A DNA stretch of 64,000 nucleotides from Ulva prolifera. Taxonomy: Eukaryota; Chlorophyta; Ulvophyceae; Ulvales; Ulvaceae. Each line of letters opens with the position of its first letter. Positions within the stretch are counted from its first letter, which is position 1. Under the pieces are notes generated by a model. It had not been told where the DNA came from. It was given only the letters and a program-made list of their open reading frames with translations, and did no database searches. The stretch lies in the NCBI GenBank assembly GCA_023078555.1, contig CM041204.1:3998430-4062429 (forward strand), read 5' to 3'. This document shows positions 42,697-54,476 of the stretch, one piece after another. The position numbers were made by a program, and so were the translations under genes.

Positions 42697-44872
42697 TGGA
42701 CCATGTATGGCTGCAGCCGTGCCTGTCCTTGCAACAATCAATGCATCCACATGAGCAATGCATGAGCCAATGCAGAGACAGCGTGCTGGGCACAGCAGCC
42801 ATACCGCTCAGCTGCATGTTGTGGTGTATCCTCCTGCAGCCACCCACCACCGCCAACGTGCACCATGCCACCATGTCTAACCAAAACGCCGCACACGGAC
42901 AATCCATGCACCCACACCCGCATGCACACGTCCATATGCACACACGCACTCAGTCCTGGTGCCGCACGCCGTTGCACCTGTGATATCTTCCTCTATTGTG
43001 AGAAAATCAAAGGATTGCATGGGGATTGAATGTTTTCCCGCACACATGGGGCATCCACCGCAACACGAGCTCACCAACACGTCCACACCCATAGCCAAGC
43101 CCCTCGTGCGCCCTGCTTTGCAGTTTTGTGTGCGTGGCGGCCAGATCTTTGACAAGGACGAAGTCTGAGAGGTAGGCAGCACCGCTGGGGAAAGACACAG
43201 GTACGGCACTGCCACCGTCGACAGCGGATGCCGTCATACGAAAATTGCCATCCATCGCGCCCGTGTAAAACAGGAGCAGGACGGCCACACACTCCACGCT
43301 CAGCACCACCACCGGATCTCCACACACACCCCACCTTTCAGCCCTCGACAGAAAGAAACACAAGAGTCACGTCAGCGCGCAGATGCGCATACACACACAG
43401 GCAACCCCGCATCCGCACACCCCCACCCACACGCCCACATCACACGCTGCCCCGAGCACATGCTTCGGCGTGTTGTCCCGCTCATTCGTGATGGTCGTTG
43501 CCCTCTTCAGGATACGGCTCAGTAAATGTAAATGTACTTTACTTTACATCAAATGCACAGAATTACCCATGGCCGGCCAGCCGCCTTTCACGCGGCCGAG
43601 GTGGCCCAAGCTGACGGCCCTGCTGCCGCAGCAAGGGCATGGGGTGTGTAGCGGTCCCGCCTGTGCGCGAAAGCCGTGGGCGTGTTTGATCTGCTGTGCC
43701 TGCATCCGCTGCTGGCGGTGGCGTTGGTGTTCTCGTGCGTCGTCCCGGCGATTCCACCTGCCCCGCGACTCATCCTTTTGACGCACACGCCAGATCCTCA
43801 CACACACAAATGCATGCCGATTTCTCCCCCGGCCGTCCTGAAGACACGCTTGTAGCTCAGGCCGCCCAGGATGCAGGGCAAGCCATCATCCCCCGGCCCA
43901 GGCCGGGCGCCACAGCGCCCGCAGCCGCCCCTATACCTGTCATCCTGCCTCAAGGCCATGCCAGCCCGTGAATCATGCACGCATATGCGCACAGGCGCCC
44001 ACACCGCTCCCAGCACCCGTCGACACATCCCTGCAGCATGCACGTATTGACTGCCGCAAATCTAATCTAGCGGCCACACCGGTGGCCAACCCTGGCAGGC
44101 ATGCACACACACACACACCTCTTGCATCGCCTCGAGACAACCCTGGCAGGCATGCACACACTCGCAGCCTGAACGGCCACACGCGATAACGCGGCCACAC
44201 ACGATAACGACGTGCGCGCGGCGGCCCGGGCCCGTACGACGTCGGCGTCCCGTTCCTCATCGGCGTCCCGTACGACAACGGCCACGTCCCGTACACGTCC
44301 CGTACACCATCAGCAGATCCCCAGCATTGGCGCAGACACGGGCCCAGGGGGGCGGCCTGCAGGCCCCCATGGGGGCGGTCGGACCCGCCACTCAGGCCAT
44401 GGCCCACTGACTCGTGGCCCGTGGCTTTGATCGGCCGCGTGCCGACATCTCGCGAGGTTGTCCGATGGACGCCCTCAGCCATACCTGGCATGCAGTTGCA
44501 TGTGTCAGCACGTCAGCTAGATTTTATGCTAACCATCGAGAAACCAGAGAAAGGGGATCAGAGCTTCCAATAGACGTGCACAGCGCACCCACAGCCACCA
44601 CAGAGCGGGGGTGGACTTGTAAACACTGCGCGAGAAAGGCGAGGGCACGCTCGGTCCGCGACGATGGCTGGAGCATGTGAACGGTGATGTGCAACAAAGC
44701 GGGCCCCGATTTCACAGCAATTTGTAGAGGGTGAGATGTAGATGGTGGGCTACATATATAGCCGCCCTTGCAGCACATAGCAGGCATTCTGTGTCGCTGC
44801 ATTCTACTAGCCGAGTAGTACTAGCACTGTGTGAAAATATTGCGGAGTGCTGTATGTATGTAGTTACAAAGA
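42697..44872. other. Intergenic, LINE tail debris
   Basis: About 43150-43340 is a minus-strand tail (TTGACAAGGACGAAGTC, GCAGCACCGCTGGGG). Tail-C copy at 43509-43548. About 43640-43785 is a plus-strand tail like 37830-37975. CCCTGGCAGGCATGCACACA occurs twice at about 44089-44165. No gene is supported. Confidence 0.45.
43509..43548 (+). mobile_element. Tail-C retroposon fragment
   Basis: GGATACGGCTCAGTAAATGT followed by AAATGTACTTTACTTTACA, matching the 3' half of 33815-33904. Confidence 0.6.
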
Positions 44873-45121
44873 ATAGAGGCCGGGCAGCGGGCCGTTCCCA
44901 GGAATCCATCCGCAAATCCACTCACTCAGTCATGGCACTAGGCCGGGCACGGGCACATACCACAGCCCTGCCGGTGATGCCAGCCAAAGATTGAAGCCCC
45001 GCTCGGAGCACAAGAGCATTCCCTTTGCACAACGCCACACTTAACCGGCGTAGAGCATTCGTCACAAACAAAGCACGCTTCACCGTACCATACCGAGACG
45101 CGACCGCCGCCAGCCGATTCA
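44873..45121 (-). mobile_element. LINE-B2 3' fragment, minus strand
   Basis: The minus frame ending at 44922 encodes FVTNALRRLSVALCKGNAL and RARPSAMTE, very close to the copy at 38124-38728. The 3' end is TCTATTCTTTGTAAC (GTTACAAAGAATAGA on the plus strand). Borders share TATGTATG, a possible short TSD. Confidence 0.85.
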
Positions 45122-46100
45122 AGTGTGTTTATGTATGCATGATTGTCGGTGTCGGTGGTGTTGTGCGTCTTGCACGAGTACTACTAGTAGACGAACCTGC
45201 ATCACAGTGGAGAGCGCTCTCCACTGCCTAGGCCTAGGCAGGATCAGGTGTGACTGTCTGCTAAATGGCCGGGCAATTCGGGGCTGCAAGCAGCGAGCTG
45301 CTATATGTCTAAAATGCGCTGCCGTCCATGCATGCTGCAATCCTGGGGCCACCCAGCGCATTGCACGCATGTGTACACCCGCAGGCCATGCGCATGATAT
45401 ATGGCACAGCCTCAACGTTGATGTACATGATCACTGAATGATGTTGGAACAGGCGAAGCAAATTAAATGTTGTGCATCTGCTCTAGCGGTAGAGCAGTTT
45501 TATATCTCGATGGTTAGCATAACATGTAGCCGACGTGTAAGACTTCCAGACTGTGACTCATGCAGATGAACCAGTTCTCGATATGATAGATCACAGGCAC
45601 ACATGTGAAGTTTCACAAGCACGCGGAGGAGGCCACGCGGCAGGCACTACATACGCCAAAAGCTCATGATTCAGGCCTTGGGCGTAACGGCTTCCACGTA
45701 AAGTCGAGATGTCACGTTGCTATAGGAAGTGTTGGCCAATTCACAGAATGCTTGCACGGCAACTGCCACGTACGGAACATTCCGTGCACGAGCCCGATCC
45801 TCGCAGCAGCCCTAGGCCTGTGCAAGCATGTGACGTGTCATGCCAGCGTATGTTGGTGAGAGCTGGCCCTCCGAGGAACGAAAGGAACGACGAACTCTAT
45901 CGCAGCGCCTTTTCTCGATTTGCTTCGCGGGTACTGCCGTCGGCAGCGAGCTCTCACTGGTCAACACGTGCGTGCATCGCAAGTGTGGCGTGAAGGCCTC
46001 CATAAATAAGCTTCTCATACAGTTACAGGAGTAAAAACGGGCCAACTTACCGGCTGCGATCTTGATTAAAATAGATATATCGGTTTTACACGCTCAAGGA
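45122..46100. other. Intergenic
   Basis: A palindrome GTGGAGAGCGCTCTCCAC lies at about 45210-45227, followed by GCCTAGGCCTAGGC. A TCTAGCGGTAGAGCAG motif near 45482 recalls a tRNA D-arm, but no acceptor or T arm follows. No gene is supported. Confidence 0.4.
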
Positions 46101-48122
46101 ATGCTGCACTTGATTTGCGTTGGCGTATTTGCCACGGTCTCGGCCGTGGCGGGCCAGCCATTCACTGTGTTCCGACCACAAGGATACGGAGACGCAATAC
46201 CTTTCGGTGAAGGCAGAGGACCCGATCCTCTCAACATGGAGTTCCATCTGACGCAGGTGGAAGCCACGCTTGGTGCGGACGTTTGTGCAGGCCAGCACGA
46301 CGTCCTCGCTGTGACGATGCCATCGCCGGTGGTGGGAGACATCAAGCCTACACAGTTCAGCGTGCTAGTTTGCCCACTGGAACTAGATAACGATGAAGAT
46401 TATGGCGGAGTGTCGTACTGGCCGCCAAATTTCGAACAGTGCGAGACCGTTGTGCCTGCGTGCGCTCGCCTTCAGCTTGCAGACGAGCCGCAAGAGCGCA
46501 GGACGTTGCTCCTGTTCGGCCAGTTCGTTCAATTCGAGGATCAGGTGGCCGTGTGGGCGCTCGCAGATTTTACGATTGACGAAGTGACGTTCCTGATTGA
46601 CGGCGAACAGGTCAGCGAGTACGGCAGCTACACTTCAGGCCAAGGAATCGGAGCGTGCGTTCTTCTTGCCTGCTTTTATTCAAACAATTAGGCATAATAT
46701 CGATAAACTTGCTGGCGATCCTTTCCATGCACCCTGCACATGACATGCTGCACCTGTTCAGCTACGCTTGTGGTGCGGATCTGTTGTTTGACTCGTGTTC
46801 TGGCGTGGCCACTGGGACCATGATGCGCATGCCCGTCTTGTATTTCTATGGCCGCATGCATCAGGCAGCAGCACGTGCACGCACATCATGACATATATCG
46901 GTGTCCTTATTCATGATCGTCCCTGCGACAGTGACGTCACTGGTACCAAGCATACGGGAAGGCTGCGTGTGAAATGCGTAGCATGCGTGACTACCAGGGG
47001 CACCGAAGGAGCTACAGCACCCTCTCACTAACGACGACAACGTGTACAGTGTCTGGCCCCAGTCTCAAGACGAGCCCGTCCTCGGCTACGGGGAGGGCCC
47101 CTTCCTCGCCGACATCACCCTCGGCAACCTCTCCGCGCCCCTTACCACCACCGCCGCCGACCCACGCAGCTGTGAGGCCCTCCACCCCTCAGCCACGCAC
47201 GCCGTGCGGCTGCTCTTCGCCTCCGCCGTTCACGAGCGCGCCGCCGACGGCAGCCTCGCGCCCTTTGGCACCAACGCCACCGCCGCAACGGCCCTCTTCT
47301 CCGTCCACACCGGCAGCGGCGGCAACGCCCCGTCGCCGGACCGAGTGGTCGGGGTGGCGGGGGTACCGGGGGGCAGCGTGGTGGACGTGTGTGTGGAGGC
47401 GGCCGGGCCGGAGCCGCAGGTGGAGGCGGTGGTGATCAACTGCACCGTGGGGGCCCCCCTCTCCCCAGCTGGGAACCCCTGCGACACCCCCATTGTGCGC
47501 CCCCCTGCAGAGTCAGCCATGCGCAGTGTCAGCGGCACATCTGCATGCATGACTGAGCCGTCAGAGCTGTGATTCATGCCGTGAAGCGCACGGTTGACGC
47601 GGGACCCATGCCACCTTCCTCAGCTAGGACAATGACACTGTTTATGTGCATGCCCGGCCCGCATGCGTGAGCTCTTGTGTGATGCATGTGCACCCGGGCC
47701 TGTCGGCTCCGGCTCCAGATCATGCGCAGCTTGTCCTGCTGCTCTGGAGCGCACCGCCTGCCGCACCGCACGACGCTCCCGCCGCTTTGTCCCGTCGAGT
47801 TGTACCCCATTCTGTTTGGCCACCGATCCTGCCCGCATGCATGCAGAAGGCGTTTTTGCGGACGTGGGCGGACGAGCGGGCGCGCCGCGACCCCGCCGCC
47901 TTTGCGGCCGGCCGCACCATCGAGATCTGCCTCTCGGCGCCTGAGAACTGCCCCGGCGCTGCCCCGGGGCCTGCGAGTTCTGAGCAAGATGATGGAGACG
48001 TTGTTGATGCTGGGGACTCAGGCATATCACGGGCTGCCAGGGGGAGCTTGGGCAAGGGCCTGGCCGCGTTCGCCGCCGCCTGGGCGCTGGCCGTCGTGAG
48101 CACGTCCACAGCTGCCATGTAG
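46101..48122 (+). CDS. Secreted protein with GPI-like C-terminus (3 exons)
   Basis: Model join(46101..46654, 47050..47446, 47847..48122), 408 residues, phases consistent. Residues 1-18 (MLHLICVGVFATVSAVAG) are a signal peptide. Exon 1 has FTVFRPQGYGDAIPFGEG, an ADVCAG site and acidic patches; donor GTGCGT. Exon 2 joins to read GAVWPQSQDEPVLGYGEGPF and then LADITLGNLS with NAT and NCT glycosylation sequons and several Cys. Exon 3 starts after GCATGCATGCAG with KAFLRTWADERARRDP and ends LAAFAAAWALAVVSTSTAAM, a hydrophobic tail without following charges, as in GPI-anchor signals. This predicts a glycosylated cell-surface protein. No family was recognised. The exon 2 donor (GTGGGG at 47447) is the least certain junction. 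Confidence 0.65.
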
Positions 48123-48442
48123 CGCTGCATGCACTGAACACATTGGCACCTCATTGGTGTGATACCGTGTCCGGAGCATGCCTCGCATGCATTGGCGCCT
48201 TTGTGCTGTGTTCTGCGTGCAGGCAGGGGGCGATGATGCATGCAGAGGGACACAGGCATTGCCACATCATCAGTCCTTGTAGATGGACGTGGTGCATGTG
48301 TGCATGTGTTGAGTGATGTCAGTCTGGGCTGTAGTCGTGCATTTCCAGTCGGCGCGATGACCTCTCCACTGAATACGCGCGCAGAGCACAAGCGGTGCCA
48401 GGAGCCTACCACATTGGCATGGCTTCAGGGAGTCGCAGGTGA
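48123..48442. other. Intergenic
   Basis: Nothing recognised other than GCATGC-rich sequence. Confidence 0.35.
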
Positions 48443-48540
48443 GTGTTGGGTCACCGGGCCCGATGACATAGAACAATTCCGAATATTCAGATCTAATTTC
48501 GGGGTCGCAGTCCTGGAAGTGCTGCAGACCGACCCAACAC
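48443..48540. mobile_element. MITE copy 2 (98 bp)
   Basis: GTGTTGGGTC...GACCCAACAC ends with an interior clearly homologous to 40733-40831 (AACAATTCCGAATATTCAGA, TCCTGGAAGTGCTGCAG). Confidence 0.8.
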
Positions 48541-50114
48541 TGGTCGCGCGTGAGTGCGAGATGGTTGGGCCAGGCGCCTGCCATGTCTTGGGCCCTTCAT
48601 GCAAGGAGCTCCTTCACGGAGAACTCCGCAAGACGATGCAGGCAGCTGGCGGTCGTGGGCGCTGGCAGATAAAGCTGTGAACACATGCAGGGCTGCAATG
48701 GCGAGAGGATGCGGCAGTTGCGGTGAGGGGCGGTGTGACTGTGGGTATGCATGCAGCCAGCATCTTCGAGTGCAATATGAGGAGCAGAACAGCAGCGAGC
48801 AGTACTGCTAGTGCACCACTCGCGCCCATACAGGGCTAAGTTTTCCGGGGGGGGACACACGCTTGGGCTCCTAAGCCCCCGCCCTTCTGCTGGTCATGCG
48901 AGGAGGCGTCATGCTGGTCGCATGCGTGTGAGCCATCCAATGGCAACTACCGATGGGATGGTGGGCTGCGTAATTGACTGAAGATTTGCCTCAAGCTTCA
49001 GACATTGGATGTCTGTGTGGGGGTAGCAGTAGGCTCCATGATAAATATGCATGTACTGCAGGCAAGACCAGGCTTGCCGTTGATGCAGGTAACTTGTTCT
49101 CCTGAAAGACCCCCCTGAGATCTTGTCTGCATGGCAGAGTTTGCTCGAAGACCTGTGCACAGTTTGAAGATGCACCTCTGGAATCACGCGGCGTGTCCTC
49201 ACTGGTCCTTCACCAATTCTGACGAACCGAGACGACGTGCCCAAGGGGGAAACACACACGAAAAACCCCTTCCAGTCAGCCGCACGGATTTGACAGGCCC
49301 TGCTCCGGTTTATAAATAATCTAATTAGATGTTATCCCCAGAGCGCAGGGGCGGACCCGTGGCCACCCCAGACAGGGTGCAGCGTGTACCCATGTTCAGC
49401 CCATGGGATGTACAGGACTACTCTAGCTAGTAGGCAAGCAAATGTAGGCTGGTTCCTGGGGGGCTTGCACATCTGAAGCTGTGCATCGCCTCATTCTGAC
49501 ATTGGCTCAGCCAGGCTGTAGCATTGCTTGTGGCTCAGCCAGGCTGTAGCATTAATATTGCTCGTGTGCGCTGCCACGTGCAACCAGTCACTGGCACTAC
49601 ATAGATGTCGCCATATGCAACCTTACCTAGGTGCACCTGCACCTTTAGTACACGTTTAAATCTTCGCCCCTGCAGCTGTCATCTATTATATGAGATCTGA
49701 GAGATTGCTTGTAGATCGCTGTTTTCGACAATACCAGTACCCCCCCCCCCCCCCGCCCATGCATTGCGGGGTGGCTGTGGCGCCGCCGGCGTGTGCGTTC
49801 ACAAATCACTAGCCTTGGCCAAGCTTGGTGAGGGGCAATTTGAAATGACCCGGTCTGATGCCTCGGTCGTTCATGCTGTTACACGCGCAATGCGTCACAT
49901 AACCACTTGCAGCCGATGCATCGAATAATGCATTGCAGCTTCCGCGAGTTCCGTGACACCCGCGGCCACCATGGTGCACCAGGTCGGGCGCCGCGGCGGT
50001 CGCAAGATGCGTTCGCAGCCTCAGGTGTACGCAGTCAAGGCTTATAGTCAACGCATCGAGCACTGGCCAGCCGGCTGGGGCCCGTGCCTGCAGCATGGGA
50101 CTGGCCCAAGTATT
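48541..50114. other. Intergenic
   Basis: A 28-bp tandem duplication containing GGCTCAGCCAGGCTGTAGCA lies at about 49504-49553. A C tract is at 49741-49754. No gene is supported. Confidence 0.4.
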
Positions 50115-50837
50115 TTACAAGAGTGAACGGGAGAAGACAAACCCCCACACCGAGTCTCATCCGAATCAACAGCAACACACACATAGACACACCATCACAC
50201 TACAACCGCACGCACACCTCAGTCCGGCAGGATCGCGTCCTCCAAGCCGGCATCATACTGCAATCCTTGCTCATGAGAGATGACAAGCCCTGACTTTCGA
50301 TACATCTCCGCATTGCCCCGCTGCAATGACACAGCTGCAGACAACAATCGCAGCGCCCTCTGGACACACGCGCCTTTAGAAATGCGCGCTCTGGCCGCAG
50401 CCACGTTCCTAACTGGCCGATGAACCGTCAAGCTACACGCCTCGACGGCAAACGGAAAGAACGGGAACGCTAGCATTGCATGGTTAGGCACCCGCCTGAA
50501 GTGGTCTTGATGTTCTCCGCCTGCTCCGCCGTTACACCCGTCACGTGTGCCGCAGCGGCCACGTGCGAGGCCGCCGGCGCATGCGTGACCACGACGTCCA
50601 CAGCAGCCATCTCCAGGCACGGCATGACCATGATGATCTCCCTGCGGCGATTCTGCTTCACGCCCGTGCCCCGAGCAAGGGCATGGTAGGCTCCAGTGCA
50701 GAATGCAGCCCGGTGTCAGAGGCGACCAGGCGCAAAGCACGAGCCAGATTGCCATGGCACATCTGGGGCTCCTGTGCCTCGTTCTTGCACACCATGGCAT
50801 GGTCCGCTGCGGCGGCAACACCTGCACTGCATTTGCT

Positions 50838-50871
<34 letters not shown>

Positions 50872-52450
50872 CGTTCGTCGGGACGCGGAACCGCAGGCGG
50901 TGCCACACTGCCACGGTGAATATGTCGTTGCCCTGGGTGAGAAGGCCGTCCGGCAGCGCAGAGACTCGGGAGGAAGGCTCCCGCCGGTCCACTCGACGCG
51001 CTCCTGATGCACACCGCTGCCTGCCTGCCGGCCACCGTGTCGAGGCTGATGCTGTAGAACTTGAGCTTGGCTGCGTGGTATGCACACACTGTGTGGCAGC
51101 CGCCCCTCCTCACGCTGGGCCTCCAGCAGCCTGCCGGACGTGAATGTGCCCGGCAGGTTGCGGGCGTCTGGCTCCCTCCCCCCAGCAGCTCATACACTTC
51201 GTCGAACAACCCCTGCCAGCGCTGGAACAGGCTGCCCCAGCTGCGGCCCCGCAGAGGGAGGAGCAGGTCAGACGGTCTGGGTGGCTGGCCAGGTTGCGCT
51301 CGACCATGCCGGCCCCCGGCAGGAAAGATGAATCAGCGATGCAGTCCACCATCATTGGCAGTCACTATGGCGAACGGGGGACATTGTCTGCCAAGCCAGC
51401 CGCAGCGCCTCAGGGTCCGTGGCCGCGTTGTCTGATGCGGCAAGCGCTGCAGCCTCTGCGCATGCGACCTCAGGCGCCAAGGACAGGATCGCAGCTGCAC
51501 CGCGCCACACGACGGCCTCCGCCCTGCGCATGTGTGACTCGAGCATCTGCATCAAGTGGCATCCGCATCAAGTGCGTCATGTGCACACTCAGGGACACAC
51601 GCAGCGTGAGGAACTGAGCCTGCACCGAGAGCGGGATTCGCACGAGGGTCTCGACGAAGCCCTCGACCTCGCCCGCGCGCACATCCAGCACCTCGGCGAC
51701 GTACTCCGGAGAGCCCAGCAGCGTGCCAACCGCCTTGAAGCCCGCGTGTAGATCACGGATGCCGAGCTCCGCGGCCACGGCGGATGCCGCCGCCGCATCG
51801 GCGCTGTGGACGCCGCATTCATGATCAGGACGGGTTCGCCTCCAGCCCGATGCTGCGCACGCCATCGGCGTTCATGCACAGCCGGCGGAAGATCGCAGCC
51901 CCGGCCGCAAGGTCGCCCGCGATGGTGATGTCGTCCAGGTACGCCACGTGGTACCATAGGGGCGCCGGCGTCAGACGCATCGACGCGCTCCAAGATAGGC
52001 TGCAGGGTCAGCGCAAACAGGAGGGGGGCAAGGGGATCACCTAGGCCTTGGTGGACGCGCCACTAGCAGAGACCGCATCGATATCGATATCGACGTCCTC
52101 CAGAGCGCCGGCGATATGCAGCGGGGTCCCCCTCGCGCGCCGTACGCCCAGTCGCCCACAGCGTGCACAGCAGCAGTGTTGCTGGTGATTCGGATGAGAT
52201 TCGGTTTCAGTGTTTGTTTTCTCCCGTTCACTCTTTTGTAATAGTCCCACAGCGTGCACAGCAGCAGCGCCGGGGCGCGCTCCTTTACCGGTACCGCGCG
52301 GTCGACGCAGTTGAGGGCGTTCTTCGTGTCGACAGAGAAGATTGCCGATCCATCCGCGAGGGCAATTTTAAACGACCGGCCGTGCACAACGGTCTCGGTC
52401 CCGCCTCGCGTGCCGACGCCGACCTGCAGCGGTGCCTGGTCCTCAGTGAC
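50115..52450 (-). pseudogene. LINE-A reverse-transcriptase copy, decayed
   Basis: Minus-strand order: QAPLQVGVGTRGGTE and SVDTKNALNCVDRAV (about 52445-52290); DPLAPLLFALTLQPILERV (about 52041-51985); the catalytic YLDD at 51941-51930 in VAYLDDITIAGD; GVHSADAAAASAVAAELGIR and FKAVGTLLGSPEYV (about 51815-51700); then a C-terminal region ending GLQYDAGLEDAILPD at about 50237. These are non-LTR reverse-transcriptase motifs in normal order. Several frameshifts, a G tract at 50840-50870 and a LINE-A insertion at 52177-52245 break the frame. The 3' UTR (50236-50115) ends in the reversed CACTCTTGTAAAA-type tail. The 5' half, including any endonuclease or ORF1, is missing. This is the parent sequence of the short tails across the window. 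Confidence 0.85.
52177..52245 (+). mobile_element. LINE-A tail inserted into the LINE-A RT copy, 22-bp TSD
   Basis: CCCACAGCGTGCACAGCAGC at the start of perfect 22-bp repeats 52155-52176 and 52246-52267. The 69-nt insert is in opposite orientation to its host and contains GATTCGGATGAGATTCGG and CACTCTTTTGTAA. Confidence 0.93.
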
Positions 52451-52479
52451 GTCAGATCAACCTCGTTGCCCGTCGAGAT

Positions 52480-52606
52480 TCCCGGAGAATGTCCCCATAA
52501 ACGCCTGCAGCTTATGGGGGACATCTCGGTGTCGGCTCGAGTTTCGGGGAGTCCCAGGTGCCCGGCGGAACCACCGGGCACCTGGAAGTCACCGAAACTC
52601 GCCACG
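52480..52606. repeat. Two successive inverted repeats
   Basis: ATGTCCCCATAA pairs with TTATGGGGGACAT at about 52490-52526, and GAGTTTCGG...CCAGGTGCCCGG pairs with CCGGGCACCTGG...CCGAAACTC at about 52538-52600. Confidence 0.75.
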
Positions 52607-52621
52607 TTTGACGCCACGTTT

Positions 52622-52678
52622 GTTGATTCGGATGAGATTCAGTTTCGGTGTTTGTTTTCTCCCGTTCACTCTTTTGTA
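52622..52678 (+). mobile_element. LINE-A 57-nt tail
   Basis: GATTCGGATGAGATTCAG to CACTCTTTTGTA. CGTTTGACG is found near both borders and may be the duplication. Confidence 0.85.
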
Positions 52679-54180
52679 CAGCGTTTGACGGGCATCCCGT
52701 GGGGATGTACAAGCCTGCGAGTCTCGACCCCCGGGCGCGGGGGGGCATAAATCAGAGATGTGCATGCATGCATTGCATGTGTGCCGGAGCACTGTCGACA
52801 ACTGTCGACTACCTTCTGCGGTGTGTCCGGGTACGCTACACAAATGTCATGGCACTGTTCGAGCTCGCCCCAGTGTAACCTTTTTTTTGTAGCTGTGTAT
52901 ATCTATTTACGTGTGTGTCCGCGGAATTCCTTAATTAATCTGAGTCCGAGTCGTCGCGACACTGTGGCAGGCGCGCGCCTCCAGCCGCAGAATACCTGAG
53001 GCAGCCTTACCCGAGGCAGCACCGGCCGGCCGACAAGGAATCGCAGCTCGAGGTCGTCTGATTTTGGCCAAGGCTCTGATTTCAGCTGGCTAGGTAGGTA
53101 GTGCTCCCAGATGTTGCCTTGAAGCGCAATTAATCGATATCGATGTTGCAAGGCCGCTGGCCATGTGCCGCTTTAATCCTTTGCATACCGATTCGAAACT
53201 CTTTCACTGTATCCGTACGTTTGCGCAAATCTAGAATTTACTCTTCTGTAACAGCCTGTGCGCGTGACACATGTTGAACTGCGCATGAGGCCGCGGAAGT
53301 GTGATCGAGCTCGAGCGGGCCGACGCCTGAACAGGACGAGAATCACGTTGGAATGGAAATGGCTGATATCGTGCACACATTTACACATATGCACATTCGT
53401 GAGAGGCATCTGTGACAGGCATCAGCGAGCTTGAAGGCTGCCGGCAACTCGCGTGCACTCATTCAGACTTGTCAGAATTGGGTGTGCATGCTCACTTGAC
53501 TGTTTACAGAGTAATCATTTACAGAGTAATCCGTTTGCTCCGGGGATATGTAGGTTCCCGTGCGCGCTCTGTTTCCGTCTAGGCGCTACTTTGACAATGT
53601 CGCCCCGTTAGCGACAGCATCCTTCCGGAATCCTCCGGGGCGTAGGCTTGGTGGAGGCTCGGTAACGCCTGTCGATCTGCATAGAGTCGTGAGTGTGATG
53701 GTTCGTGCGGCTGCATGCGACCCGGGCTGTGCTTTGCATGTGTACGCGATCTGATCTCGAGATCTTCCGGAATTCCGGAACGCTGTGAACCGGATCCACA
53801 AGGCTCGCTGTCGATGTTCCCTGCATGCATGCAATGCTTGAGGCTGTCCCGCAAGCGCAGGTGGCGTGGGTGTCTCGATGCAGCCAGCGACCCGGGTGCT
53901 ACGTAGCTAGGCGGCTGCCTCTCTGGCAAATCTGTCTTTAGCATTAATCGAATTTTGTAACCGGTACCCAAGCTTTTAGAACCAATCCTTCACAGTTCAT
54001 CATGCGCCGTAACATGTATCACAAGTAAGCTCGTCCTCGTGGGCATTGCATCCAACTCTGTCCATGTAACCCGCATTGCACGGTCGCACACCGCGGTGCA
54101 TTGACACCTCCCATGCCTCCCACCTCCCTACAGGGCTTGAGCACCATTCAACACATCAGCACTGACACCCGGCCGCCCCA
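52679..54180. other. Intergenic
   Basis: No gene is supported; short frames on both strands lack domains. TTACAGAGTAATC is repeated at about 53505-53532. Confidence 0.35.
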
Positions 54181-54292
54181 CTGCGTGACACCATGCGCTG
54201 TGTTACAAGGACACCGTCGGAGTGGCCGGTAGCACCGCCAGGGCGAATGACAGCGGCGCCCACGCCCACTGCGTGATAACACTGTGTGACCA
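54181..54292 (-). mobile_element. Short LINE-B tail
   Basis: TTACAAGGACACCG then GGAGTGGCCGGTAGCACCGC at 54203-54265 (reversed LINE-B end). The flanks CACTGCGTGACACCATGCGC and CACTGCGTGATAACACTGTG are a diverged duplication of about 24 bp. Confidence 0.75.
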
Positions 54293-54476
54293 CACCAGTG
54301 GTCTGCTCTGTCTCATGTCTGGTAAAGCCTCAATGGAGGCAATTGATGGGTGAATGCAAAGCTGTGGCCGTCGTGACGAGCCTCTGCATCTGTCCACACC
54401 ATCTTGCACTCGAAGGAGCCATTCAAAGTGTTGCCCGCGGTTGACATCGCACACCCCCCATGCAGGCGTGATCATC

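Noticed and set aside
43383-44050. Short plus and minus frames in this stretch
   Set aside because: Derived from decayed LINE tails and CA-rich sequence; no conserved protein features.
45470-45540. tRNA-like segment with TCTAGCGGTAGAGCAG
   Set aside because: D-arm resemblance only; no acceptor stem or T-loop consensus at the right spacing.
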